This document shows positions 21,347 through 31,223 of a stretch of DNA of 64,000 nt, in pieces. The translations under genes and the position numbers were made by a program. Each line of letters starts with the position of its first letter. Within the stretch, counting starts at the first letter, position 1. Source of the DNA: Closterium sp. NIES-65 (Eukaryota; Streptophyta; Zygnematophyceae; Desmidiales; Closteriaceae); the NCBI GenBank assembly GCA_948144175.1, contig CANXME010002057.1, positions 2,714,001 through 2,778,000 of the forward strand, given 5' to 3'. The notes below the pieces were generated by a model, which was not told the origin of the DNA, did not search any database, and saw nothing but the letters and a program-made list of their open reading frames with translations.

Positions 21347-22090
21347 CGGCTGCAGGTCGGCTGCTCCCCTCACACCCGACCACAAAGTTGGCTCCGCCCA
21401 AGCGAGGACGGGGCCTCACAACGTCTTTCGTTGACAATCTACCCACTCTCCCCTTTCCTCCTCAGGCCCAGCTTCCCCACCAAAATATTATTGTCAGAAG
21501 TGAAACCCACCATCTGTTCCTGATTTGTATTCTCAGAAGACCAAAGTCTACTCTCCAATATGAACCCCACCATACTCATTGCCTTGTGTATACTCCCACC
21601 CCGCTTTCCCACCAGGCCCTGTGATGCTACCTCCCCCACACTTCTTCCACCGCCCGCCAAAGGTTCTATTTCTTAGGCACGCCTAAAAACTCATTCCGCA
21701 TCCCTACCCCGCACCCCTCCTCTTCTCCATCCCACTCCCCCTACCCCAACAAGGCCCTGTGATGCTGCTGCCCCCACACTGCTTCCACCGCCCGCCCATG
21801 GTTCACATGCACGGCATGCCGCAAGGCCACATGCCCATTCCGCCCTACCCGGGATCATCACCCCCGGTCATGAGCAACAGCCCCCAGCCGCCTGCCGCCA
21901 TGCCCCCTGCGTGCTAATCAAAGTAGGTGTTCAGGGAGGGGATTGGAGCACATACACGGCATGTCGCTTGCCCACATGCCCATGCAGCCCCACCCAGGAT
22001 CATCACCCCCGGTCATGAGCAACAGCCCCCAGCCGCCTGCCCGCTGAGGCAAAGTAGCAGTGGAGGTGGGGGAGTGGGACAAGTGCAGAC
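21347..22090 (+). other. Non-TE island with exon-like repeats between R1 and R2
   Basis: About 740 bp between two R-family LTRs. 21755-21916 can be read as a terminal exon (first codons PVMLLPPHCFHRPP, then a Met/His/Pro-rich stretch ending MPPAC and TAA), preceded by a pyrimidine-rich tract ending AACAAG. Diverged partial copies lie at about 21610-21660 (start of the exon) and 21951-22049 (its end). I do not recognise the protein. It could be a duplicated 3' end of a host gene or captured exon debris. Confidence 0.4.
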
Positions 22091-22905
22091 TGTGGAGATA
22101 ACTACTACAACGAGAGCTAGACTATGGGGTAGGCACAGGGCAAGACTGATCGTAGCGTTCGCTTACTTAGTCGTTTCCAAGAGCTCACATTACTTGCTAG
22201 TTCACGGGGATAATTTGCAAGAGTTTCACTAAAAAAAGTTGGAAAAAATGATACAATAAGGTTGGAAAGACAAGACTACATCAGAGCTAGCAAGCAAGCA
22301 GGTCGACTGCTAGCGCAGCACGGTCGACCAAATCAACCTCGTGCTGACGAATGCATCAGCTCAGCCACGTCGACCTCGGGATACCACCATCGAGGTCGGC
22401 CTCGCCACAAAGACTTAGGTGACTGTCGCGTGCCTTCGCAGAACCTTGTCACTTAGGCAACCAGGTCGACCGGACAACCACGTCGACCAACTGCTCCTTC
22501 GCGTGCCCGTCGACCACCCAAGTCGACGACCAATTCCAGTCGACCTCACCAGGTCAACCACACTCTTGGTCGACCAGCTCCAGGTCGACCAGCACATTTG
22601 TCAGCCGACCACACCCAATCGGCTACCCCGGGTCAACGTCACCAAGTCGACGCCCCTTCAAAGTCAGCGTTGACTTCCAGGCTGACCTCTTGAAGTCGGC
22701 AACCTCCCAAGTCGGCGACCTCGCAAGTCGACGACCTCACAAAGTTGGCGACCTTGCAAGTCGGCAAACTTGCAAGTCGGCGCCGACTTCCAAGTCGACG
22801 TGCCACATCACTGACCACCACTTGAAGTCGGACGTCGGCTTCCCAAGTCAGCGGAATTATAGTGGCTCCGTGCAAGTCGACCAAACCCGTCAACCAGCTC
22901 GCCCA
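22091..22905 (-). repeat. 3' LTR of R2 (815 bp)
   Basis: Minus-strand reading starts TGGGCGAGCTGG at 22905 and ends TCTCCACA at 22091. It aligns with both halves of the R1 5' LTR around the element C insertion point. Repeated AAGTCGGC/GTCGACC strings fill 22440-22850. The internal sequence beside it is a truncated RNase H, so the end of the RNase H and the normal polypurine region have been lost. Confidence 0.75.
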
Positions 22906-23211
22906 AGTCGGCGTCGCCCGTCAACCCCATGCCCTCGGCGACCGTGATGGCCGACTTGTTGTCCACCGAAGAACAATTGCCGTCCTAGCGTCCAGCTGCC
23001 GGAATTCTGCAAGGAGGAAGCGAAGGCGCCGTCCCTCCTTGCCAGCTTCGGTTGCCGCGACGTACTCCGACTCTGTCAACGACAGCGTCACGCACTTGAT
23101 GCGCTGGCTCAACTAGGAGACTGCAGCCACTCCGTAGACAAACACATAGCCGCCCGTGCTCGTCCGTGTCTGCTTGTCCCCGGCATCGTCAGCGTCCACG
23201 TACCCGACCAG
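22906..23211 (-). pseudogene. R2 RNase H, C-terminal piece
   Basis: Minus strand: starts GYVDADDAG right at the element D border, then STGGYVFV, a stop, LSQRIKCVTLSLTESEY (Glu block) and EAGKEGRRLRFLLAEF. After that the frame slips and the domain is cut at the LTR. It continues the piece at 30483-30889. Confidence 0.85.
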
Positions 23212-23343
23212 TGTTGAAATGAACGAACAGGAATGGTTGAACTAACAGTGAAATCAGTACAAGTACCTAACCCTAGAATTGTGTACCCCCTATAGGCTAA
23301 CCCACTGTAGCCTAAACAAGCACAACATATATAATGTTTGACA
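23212..23343 (-). repeat. 3' LTR of element D (132 bp)
   Basis: Plus-strand ends TGTTGAAATG and TTTGACA, next to a CACCCCCATAGGC polypurine complement at 23344-23356. It pairs with 30351-30482. Confidence 0.95.
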
Positions 23344-23539
23344 CACCCCCATAGGCGAAGTGGGGGAGAACTAGGGGTCAAAAGACCAGTCAAGTAAAGC
23401 AAAGCAAAGCAAGCTCAGGGTGGATCACAAAGTCACCACACATTCCGAGCACAAGTTCAAGGCCACAAGGCGAGTTCACATGCAGGAGTACATATATATA
23501 TAAGGCCAGACAAGCAAATATGTAACAGTACAAGCAAGG

Positions 23540-25641
23540 TCAAGAGGTGAGCAAGTGAGGCAAGACAGGTACAAGACCCTGCTGGGTGCACAAGCGCTGA
23601 TGATCACAAGGCGCAAGTGCCTTGGTGATGACATCAACAGTGTTGGCCTCAGAGGCCACGTACGCAAGCCGCAACTGACCACGCTGCTGTAGCTCACAAG
23701 CAAGGAAGTAGCGGAGAGCAATGTGCTTTGTTCTGTGCTCCAGTCTCTGCTCTCGACACAAGGCCAGCATGGCCTTGTTGTCTACGTACAGGACTGGAGG
23801 AGAACGAGGCGGCTCTCCAAGGTCGGTCAGCAGGTAGGTGAGCCAGCGAAGCTCCTGAGCAGCCATGGCCCCTGCGTAGATCTCAGCCTCACAACTGGAG
23901 CCGAGAACAGAAGACGAGCGAGTAGCCCGCCAAGAAACAGAGCCAGAACCAAGGCTGAAGGTGTAACCCTGTGACGACCGCTGCGTAGCCTGGTCGTCAG
24001 CCCAAGAAGCGTCTGCGTGACCAGTGAGGACCACTGGACTCCGCCCTCCAAGCACTAGCCCCATGCCCGAAGTACTGCACAAGTAGCGCAACACCCTCTT
24101 CGCTGCAGCCATGTGCTCTGGTCGGTGTCTCCGAAGAGCAACATAGCGTGCGAGAATGCTAAGAGGGTATGCAAGGTCAGGTCGTGTGCAGGTCATCAGG
24201 TACATGAGGCAGCCAACAAGCTCTGGGTACGGGCCACTCGACTCTACGGACTCATCCGAAGGCAGAGCTGAGAGCGAGTGGCGAGTAGGCAAAGGAGTGG
24301 CCTAAGGCGAGGAGTACGTGAAGCCGAAGCGCTGAAGGACCTGCTGCACCATGTGTGACTGAGTCATGGTGATGGTGCGGCGTGCTCTGTCCCGGGTGAT
24401 CTGCAAGCCAAGGTAGCTGCGCAGTTCACCCAGGTCTGTGCACGTATGTCTCTTCTGCAGCTCGGACTTCACGTAGGCAAGTCCAGCAGTGTCAGCTGTG
24501 GCAAAGACCAAGTTGTCGACGTACACGAGGATGTAGACCGGCGGCAGAGAAGTGTCGGTGCGTAGAAACAGCGACGCGTCGGCAGTAGAAGGAGCAAACC
24601 CAAGAGACGCAAGCGTAGTCCTCAGTGTGTCGTGCCACTCACGCGGTGCCTGGCGGAGACCGTAGACTGGCCGTCGGAGGCTCCACTGGGTGCCAGGAGG
24701 AAAAGTCCCAGTGAAGCCAAGTGGGCGGCGCAGCCAGATCTCCTCGTGCAGGCTGCCCTGCAGGAAGGCAGTGCTGAAGTCAAGAGAGTGTAGCTCGTAG
24801 TCACGGTGAGCAGCTACGTGCAGTAGTACCCGAAGAGTGGTCATCTTCGGGGTGGGAGAGAAGGTCTGAAAGTAGTCAACTCCCTGGCGCTAACTGAAGC
24901 CACGAGCCACGTAACGCGCCTTGAAGACAGGCGGAGAACCCGGCAGCCGCTTCACCCTGAAAATCCACATGCCACTGACGATGTTTGCCCTAGGAGGGGG
25001 GACAGCGTCAACGTAGGTGCCTGTGGACTTCCATGAAGCCATCTCTGCATCCATAGCTGCCTCCCACTGAGAAGAGTAGGGACCCTCTATCGCCTCCGCG
25101 TAAGAGCGCGGAGTCGGGATGTCAAGTGCATCCGGGTCTCCCTCAGGGGTAAGCAGTACGGACACGAGATGAGGTGAAGCAGCGGCCAAGCACTGGAACT
25201 CCTCCTGCCTGTCCTCAAGGACGTCCGTGCCAAGGGCACACTCACCCCCGACGAACGGAGGACAGACAGACTCAAACTCAGCGACAAGACTAGCAGCGTA
25301 GTCTAGACGACAGCGAGCAGCAAAGTCGACGAGCTCAGCAACTAGGGTAGACGCAGCAGTGGACTCAAAAGAAGGGTCAGTGACGACAGTAGCAAGGAGA
25401 CGCGTAATAGTAGGACTGGCAGCACGAAGAGAGTACGACTCCGGGTCGGGAAGAGCAGGAAGAGAGGACTCAGGAGGAGAAGGCAAAGGGGCACGCAGAG
25501 GAGCAGTGGACAGACGCAGAGACATCCGGTGCGTGCTAGGGAAAGGAGGAGGACGCTGACGCGAACCGCAACCACTAGTGCGAGCAGTACGAACAGGCAA
25601 CGCAGGGCGAGACGCAGGCTCACGACGCTAGCAAGACCTCC
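23540..25641 (-). pseudogene. Element D reverse transcriptase / RNase H
   Basis: Minus strand in three in-frame pieces separated by TAG codons that are CAG in F: 25600-24890 (linker and RT start, ends ARGFS-stop), 24844-24302 (RT fingers/palm; VYVDNLVFAT replaces the usual YVDD, so the second catalytic Asp is Asn), and 24292-23540 (RNase H with DASWADDQ, CEAEIYA and VDNKAML). It ends at TGA 23540-23542. A stop and a 2-bp deletion near 25628 cut it from the linker. The RT is likely dead on the YVDN change alone. Confidence 0.9.
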
Positions 25642-26640
25642 AGTAGGACCAGTGTAGGGAGAAGGAGCAGACAGTGGGGAGGCGGGCTGTAACTGTAACC
25701 GTGACTGGGCAGGCTGTGGACACTCTAAGGGAGGAGGAGGACCGAGAGAAGGCAGGAAACCAAGAACCTGCTGAAGGAGCGGAACGAAGTACGGCCGCTG
25801 CCGTGCAGCGACTCCAGAACCAGTAGAGACACCAGCGCCAGGGTCCTCCGCACCAGCAGCAGATCCAACGCCCGACTCCACAGCACCAGCAGCAGCACCA
25901 GCTCCAGGGTCCTCATCACCAGCAGCAGCTCCAACGCCCGGGTGCTCAGTACCAGCAGCAGCTCCAACGCCCGGGTCCCCAGCACCAGCAGCAGCACTAG
26001 CGCCCGGGTCCGCAGCACCAGCCGTAGCTCCAACGCCCGGGTCCGCAGCACCAGAAACAGCTCCAACCTCTGGGGCCGCAGCACCAGCAGAACCAGTAGA
26101 GTCTCCAGCACCAGTAGCACCACCAGCAGCAGCGGGGTCCGCGACACTAGGCGCGCCACTCCGAAGAGTGCAGCGCCGCTCGTACCACTCACGGATCCGC
26201 TGACGGGAGGGGATCTCCTGGCTAGGAGGAGAAGCACTAGCACCTGTCCCAGTAGTACGCCTGGCTACAGAGACACCTCTCCTGAGGTTGCAGTACTGGA
26301 AGTACCACTCACGCAGCTGCTCCGAGGAGAGGGCTCCGCCAGGTGTAGGACCCTCAGGCTCAGGACCTCCAGACTCAGAACCCCCAGACTCCGGACTCTG
26401 CGGCTCAGCACCCCCAGGCTCAGTACTCCCAGGCTCAGCACCCCCAGGCTCCGCACCCCTAGGCTCCGCACCCCCAGGCTCCGCACCCCCAGGCTCTGCA
26501 CCCCCAGGCTCCGCACCCCCAGGCTCAGCACCCCCAGGCTCCGCACCCACAGCAGGACAAGATTCGACAGCTACCTCAACAGGCTCAACCAGGTCTACCT
26601 GAGACACACCTGAGGGAGCGGCACCCTGAGGGGGGAGGGG
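25642..26640 (-). pseudogene. Element D integrase-RT linker with two LREWY modules
   Basis: Minus strand (part of a longer open frame 27189-25342). A run of GGAEP pentapeptides (about 26540-26400) is followed by SSEQLREWYFQYC, then SRQRIREWYERRC, then a run of GAADPGVGA-type 9-11 residue repeats (about 26130-25830). Two copies of the EWY module in one linker are unusual, since C and F have one. Confidence 0.75.
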
Positions 26641-27856
26641 GTCTACGACAGCAGCACCTTGCGCGAGGAAGAGAGGCGGGGGCGGGGAGTGGGGCAGTGC
26701 GGTAGGGGAAGAGGCGGTTGTAGGGGACGGACTCGTCAAAAGTGACGTCCTGAGAGGGCAAGATTCGGCGCAAGGTGGGGTGGTAAAACTGCCAACCAGG
26801 CGCGTCTGGGACAAAGCCGAGGAAGACGCAGGGAACAGCACGAGAGGAGAGCTTGTCCGCAGACGTATCGCGGACAAAAGCTCGAGATCCCCAGACCCGG
26901 AAACGCGACGCATCGCCAACCTCCCCCGTCCACAGCAGTGTGGGCGAGGTCTCCGGCAAGGAGACACGGGGACAGAGGTTGAGCTGATGCGCAGCGTACC
27001 GGACCGCAAACGGCCACAGAAAGTCGGGGGCAGCCGCATGGATCGAGGAGGTACGGGCGACCTCCATGACCAGGCCAATGCGGCGCTCTGCAATCCCATT
27101 CTGCTGTGGAGAGGCCGGAAGCGTGAACGACTGCTCAATGCCGTGCTCAGCACAGTAGGCTGCCAAGAGGTCGGAGGAGAACTCACCACCTCTGTCAGAG
27201 TGCAAGCACAGGACAGGAAAGTCCGAGTGGAAACGCTCGCTGAGCTGGAGACGGGCTCTGCGGATCCAAGGGATTAAGACATCAGGGACCTCACCCTTGG
27301 TGCGCAAGGGGAAGACCGTGGTGTAGCGCGAGTAGTCGTCAACAACTATCAGGAAGTACCTCTCCTGACCCTGACCACGGACGCGGGCTGGGCCCCACAC
27401 GTCCATGTGGAGCGTCTGCAAGGGAGCAGACATCGGGGGAAACGAGGAGGAGTGAGGAGTGGCGCGCTGCCGCCCCTCGACGCAGGGAAGACAGGGAGGA
27501 GCAGGTGAGGGTGGGAGGGGAGGGAGGACTCTGGGAAGACCGGAGACAAGGTACCGGGAGTGCATGGCACGAAGCCCCTGCATAGACGGATGACCAAGGC
27601 GGTGGTGCCAGAGGACAGTCTCGTGTGCCTGAGAGCGACACGAGCGGGGGGGCGACAGCTGACCTGACGCGGACGCAGACGCAGACGTAGCGACCTGAGG
27701 GGACTCAGTGGTCAGTGTGTACAGGTCCGACCCCGGCTGCCGAGTGAAGGTAGCCAAGTGGCGGCCCGTACGAGCACACGTGCAGTGTGTCACGCGCTCG
27801 TAGGCAGGGGTGAACTGGTGAACACCCCCGTCCTGGAGTGCACTACCTGCCACCAA
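26585..27856 (-). CDS. Element D gag-pre-integrase and integrase, open
   Basis: 423 codons on the minus strand: the gag-pre-integrase region (GVHQFTPAYERVTHC), zinc-binding LWHHRLGHPS and CLPCVEG (about residues 84 and 123), then the catalytic core with HMDVWGPARV (Asp about 152), LHSDRGGEFSSDLL (Asp) and SPQQNGIAERRIG (Glu). The C-terminal region is WGSRAFVRDTSADKL. All three catalytic residues are intact. The frame shifts just after DESVPYNRLFPYRT into the linker. This is the best-preserved integrase together with that of F. Confidence 0.85.
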   Translation of the reverse strand: MVAGSALQDGGVHQFTPAYERVTHCTCARTGRHLATFTRQPGSDLYTLTTESPQVATSASASASGQLSPPRSCRSQAHETVLWHHRLGHPSMQGLRAMHSRYLVSGLPRVLPPLPPSPAPPCLPCVEGRQRATPHSSSFPPMSAPLQTLHMDVWGPARVRGQGQERYFLIVVDDYSRYTTVFPLRTKGEVPDVLIPWIRRARLQLSERFHSDFPVLCLHSDRGGEFSSDLLAAYCAEHGIEQSFTLPASPQQNGIAERRIGLVMEVARTSSIHAAAPDFLWPFAVRYAAHQLNLCPRVSLPETSPTLLWTGEVGDASRFRVWGSRAFVRDTSADKLSSRAVPCVFLGFVPDAPGWQFYHPTLRRILPSQDVTFDESVPYNRLFPYRTAPLPAPASLPRARCCCRRPPPPSGCRSLRCVSGRPG

Positions 27857-27886
27857 GTTCGTAGAGAACGAGGGGAGGTGGAGACC

Positions 27887-29557
27887 TCACAGTGTGCCCG
27901 ACGGGACCGCAGGACAGGGAAGGACAGTGGAGGAGGTCGCAATGACAGGACCCCCAGAGGGGTCAGCGAGGGAGACAGCAACTAGCCGAGAAAGCGGCTC
28001 AAGGGCAGTGCGGTCACGAAAGAAGCAGCGAGAAGCACCTGAGTCCAGTGTGAAGGTGTGCAGTGCTGCCGTCGACTCAGTACCACGGGGGGCAGACGCA
28101 CAAGCACCTAGAGCAGCTGCCTCACCAACACCTGGGGTAGCAGACACGCGAGTACCTGGAGCGGCAGACGCTCTAGACCTAATGCCCGGGTCGGGCGGCA
28201 CACACAGGTACTCAGCACCCTCTCCACTAGTAGACATCAAATACATAGCAGATAGAATAGCATCAAAGTCTAGAGCATAGATATCAATCCCCTTCTTCAG
28301 GAGATCAACCCAGCGGGGCAGCTCAGTGGCCTGAGGGAAATGAACACGCCAAGCGTCGTTGAGACGAGCGAAGCAGCGCTGTGTGGCGTGCGGTCCCCCA
28401 CACGGCTGACCAGTGCGGTCACCAGTGCGAATGACGTACGTGCAGCTAAAGCCACCCCCCCCTCCCCCGTGCTGAGAGTACCACTCACGGACCTCCTGGG
28501 GCGACGGAGTGTGCTGCTGGCCCTGGCCACCGCCAGCGCCTCCACGACCACCACCGCCGCCGCCACCTCCTCGACCACCCCAACCCCTGCCGCCGCCGCG
28601 TCCACCGCCACCCCCACCACCGCCTCCGCCCCTGCCACCTCCCCTGCCGCTGCCGCCACCACCCCCACCGCTGCCACTAGCCCCTCCAGTCGCGCCACCA
28701 CCCCCACCGCCGCCACCGCCGCCACCGGCCCCACCACCGCCTCCCCCGCTGTCACCGCCACCGCCCTTGCCCCCTTTGCCCTTGCCGCTGCGGCGCCCGC
28801 TCAAAGAAGACGCAGTCCCGACCTTCTCAGCACCAAGGAGGTCGACAGCAGCAGCAGCAGAGGCGACAGAGGGAAGAAGGGGGGAAGGAGAACACCCCTC
28901 AAAGAACGGGGTACGGGGGTCGCCACGAGAGGCACCTACAGCGACTATGCTAGCCTCAGCTGCAAGGAGTTCCTTCTCGAGGAGGGCAATGGTGAGCTCA
29001 GTGGGGCAGCGAGCTAGGAAGTGGTCCCTGACTGAGCGCAGAGTGTCAGGGAGGCGGGTGACTAGGTGGTAGAGAGTGAGCCAGAGTGGGGGTGGGTTCT
29101 TGGCAAGGAACTCATCAGGCATGGCGGCGCGGAAGCGAGCCTCACTAGTGCGGAGGTGCGTAATGAGGTCAGCAACTGTGTGGAAAGAGGCTAAGTCGGG
29201 GAACAAGTAGGGAAGAGAGAGACGGCCTAGTGCGGCAGAGGCCGGTGAGGAGTAGCGGGCAACGACAGCAGTGTACAGTGCCTGTGCAGTCTTGTGCTGC
29301 CCAAAGTGCGCGCGCTCATCTATTGGCAGGGAGTTGCGAATAGCGAAGCGAGCGTGGGCGTCACGAGTCTGCCACTGTGAGCGGGCAGTGCTGTCAGCAG
29401 TAGCAGCAGGAGCAGAAGCATGGCCTAGGGCGTGATCGTACAGTGAGATGTCCTCCTTGGCAGTGAGCTGTAGGAAGAGGTGTAGGTCATCTAGCCAGGT
29501 TTCAAACTTCACTGGGCGGCCCTCAGCATCGAAAGCCAGCACAGGAGGGCTAGCCAT
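27887..29557 (-). CDS. Element D gag-protease, open
   Basis: 556 codons from ATG 29557 (MASPPVLAFDAEGRPVKFETW). The capsid-like region spans residues 1 to about 250 without the long poly-C of C and H (here KNPPPLW). A Gly-rich tract covers about 265-350, then SPQEVREWYSQ, the C-x13-C-x3-H-x4-C motif (CTYVIRTGDRTGQPC then GGPHATQRC, about residues 375-398), Ala/Gly repeats and the protease FTLDSGASRCFF. It ends at a TGA where relatives read GTLSGLYLPS, so protease continues only after this stop. This is the most complete gag in the window. Confidence 0.88.
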   Translation of the reverse strand: MASPPVLAFDAEGRPVKFETWLDDLHLFLQLTAKEDISLYDHALGHASAPAATADSTARSQWQTRDAHARFAIRNSLPIDERAHFGQHKTAQALYTAVVARYSSPASAALGRLSLPYLFPDLASFHTVADLITHLRTSEARFRAAMPDEFLAKNPPPLWLTLYHLVTRLPDTLRSVRDHFLARCPTELTIALLEKELLAAEASIVAVGASRGDPRTPFFEGCSPSPLLPSVASAAAAVDLLGAEKVGTASSLSGRRSGKGKGGKGGGGDSGGGGGGAGGGGGGGGGGGATGGASGSGGGGGGSGRGGGRGGGGGGGGGGRGGGRGWGGRGGGGGGGGRGGAGGGQGQQHTPSPQEVREWYSQHGGGGGGFSCTYVIRTGDRTGQPCGGPHATQRCFARLNDAWRVHFPQATELPRWVDLLKKGIDIYALDFDAILSAMYLMSTSGEGAEYLCVPPDPGIRSRASAAPGTRVSATPGVGEAAALGACASAPRGTESTAALHTFTLDSGASRCFFRDRTALEPLSRLVAVSLADPSGGPVIATSSTVLPCPAVPSGTL

Positions 29558-29589
29558 AGCAGTAGTAGGAGTAATAGCAGTAGGGGCAC

Positions 29590-30250
29590 CCTAAAAACAG
29601 TAGGCAGTGCGACTCAAGTAGGGCGGCTCGGTCCAGTACGCGCGGCGCGGCTCGGTTCAGGTAGGGCGGCGCGGCTAGGTTCGGGCGGCACGGCTCGGTT
29701 TGGGCTGGGCGGCTCGGTTCGGGCGGCTCGGTTCGGGCGGCTCGGTTCGGGCTGGGCGGCTCGGTTCGGGCTGCTCGGGTCGGGCGGCTCGTTCAGGGGG
29801 GGCCGTTCAGGGCCTCTAGGGGCGAGCGCGGGGCTGTAAGGGGCCGCTAAGAGCGAGCGCGGGGCCGATCGGGGCCTCTAGGGGCGAGCGCGAGGCCATA
29901 AGGGGCCGCTAAGGGGCCGCTAAGGGCGAGCGCGGGGCCGGTCGGGGCCTTTAGGGGCGAGCGCGGGGCCGTAAGGGGCCGCTAAGGGCGAGCGCGGGGC
30001 CGTTCGGGGCCTTTAGGGGCGAGCGCGGGGACGTAAGGGGCCGCTAAGGGCGAGCGCGGGGCCGACGGGGGCCTCTAGGGAGGTGAACGCGGGGCCGACG
30101 TGGCCGTTAGGGGCGATCGCGGGGCCGACAGGGTCGCTAAGGGGCGAGCGCGGGGCCGTAAGGGGCGAGCGCGTGGGCCGACGGGGCCTTAAGGGGCGGC
30201 GCGCGAGTCGCTAAGGGGCGGGTCGCGGGTCGCGGGGCCTTAGGGGGCCG
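29590..30250 (-). repeat. Leader repeats of element D
   Basis: 29630-29800 has GGCTCGGTTCGGGC-type units. 29810-30240 has long degenerate units near GGGGCCTCTAGGGGCGAGCGCG and GGGGCCGCTAAGGGCGAGCG, and a GTAG-GTAG run sits at 30280-30300. No coding signal. It is the counterpart of the leader arrays of B, C, F, G and H but with different unit sequences. Confidence 0.8.
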
Positions 30251-30321
30251 TGAAAAACGAGGCGCCCTAGGGCGCAGTTAGGTAGGTAGGTAGGTAGGTA
30301 GTGGTGGGCCCTAAAAAAAAC

Positions 30322-30350
30322 GGTCCTAGCGAAGGACCTGCTCTATACCA
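30322..30350 (-). promoter_or_regulatory. Element D primer-binding site and hairpin
   Basis: Minus strand TGGTATAGAGCAGG at 30350-30337 abuts the 5' LTR. The hairpin 30338-30322 pairs GGTCCT with AGGACC across a 5-nt loop. The stem sequence differs from C, G and H (GTTCCC/GGGAAC), yet pairing is kept. Confidence 0.75.
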
Positions 30351-30482
30351 TGTTGAAATGAACGAACAAGAATGGTTGAACTAACAGTGAAATCAGTACA
30401 AGTACCTAACCCTAGAATTGTGAACCCCCTATAGGCTAACCCACTAAAGCCTAAACAAGCACAACATATATAATGTTTGACA
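30351..30482 (-). repeat. 5' LTR of element D (132 bp)
   Basis: Matches 23212-23343 at 128 of 132 positions by eye. It is followed by ACCAG, the target duplication. Confidence 0.95.
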
Positions 30483-30889
30483 ACCAGCTTCAGCGACTCT
30501 GGTCCACCGCCGAACTCCAGGGCGGTGTCACGCGAGTTGGCGAGGTAGGCGAGGCAGCGGTCGACCTCACGCCAGTGATGGTCGCTCCTCACCGTGAGGC
30601 CGCTCCCCAGCTTGCTACAGGCAAAGGAGATGCCCGACCTCGTCGACGTCGCCGCGAACTGCAACGAGCCGACCTTCTGACGATACTCCTCCTCCTGGCG
30701 TTCCAGTGCCTCCTCGTCGTCGAAGGTCAGCTCGGCGTAGGCGTCTGCGGAGACCGGCATCTTTGGGGTCCGACCGCCCCGCTCCTTGTCGATGAAACAC
30801 CTATGCACCTTGTCGCCGTTACCTTGCTGGTGGAGCCATAGCTTTCTCGCCGACCTGTTGCGCATGATCTCCAGCACGAGGTACTTCTG
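30483..30889 (-). pseudogene. R2 RT end and RNase H start
   Basis: Minus strand: KYLVLEIMRN, a basic/acidic spacer, RQKVGSLQFAATSTRSGISFA, HHWREVDRCLAYLANSRDTALEF and GGPESLKLV. This is the copia RT-connection region leading into RNase H. It continues at 23211 beyond element D, and is preceded by 42354-42448 beyond element E. Confidence 0.88.
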
Positions 30890-31016
30890 TGCGAAAACTA
30901 GAACAAGAATGAAATCACTAAGGGAAAGTTGGGTACAAGTGCAAACCCTAGAAAGCTGTACCCCATATGTGCTAGCCCACTATAGCCTACAGTATCTATG
31001 TCATATAAATCTAACA
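30890..31016 (-). repeat. 3' LTR of element E (127 bp)
   Basis: Plus-strand ends TGCGAAAACTAG and AATCTAACA, beside the polypurine complement CACCCCCATAGGC. It belongs to the same LTR subtype as G and the H 5' LTR (ends in ATATAAATCT). The partner at 42318-42353 is only a remnant. Confidence 0.9.
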
Positions 31017-31223
31017 CACCCCCATAGGCAAAGTGGGGGAGAACAAGGGGTCACAAGACCAGTCAAGCAAAGCAAAATAAGCTCAGGGTGGATCACAAAG
31101 TCACCACACATTCCGAGCACAAGTTCAAGGCCACAAGGCCAGTTCACATGCAGGATTACATATATATATAAGGCTAAACAAGCAAGAGCAGGTGTATATA
31201 TATATGCAACAGTACAAACAAGG

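Larger units (their letters stand above)
23212..30482 (-). mobile_element. Ty1/copia element D, complete with LTRs and TSD
   Basis: 7271 bp, minus strand, with 132-bp LTRs at 23212-23343 (3') and 30351-30482 (5') that differ at four sites by my count. It is flanked by ACCAG at 23207-23211 and 30483-30487. It splits the R2 RNase H between ..SLKLV and GYVDADD. It has the longest open gag-protease frame in the window. Pol is broken by a TGA at 27887-27889, a frameshift between integrase and linker, a 2-bp loss near 25628, and TAG stops at 24890-24892 and 24302-24304. Confidence 0.95.
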
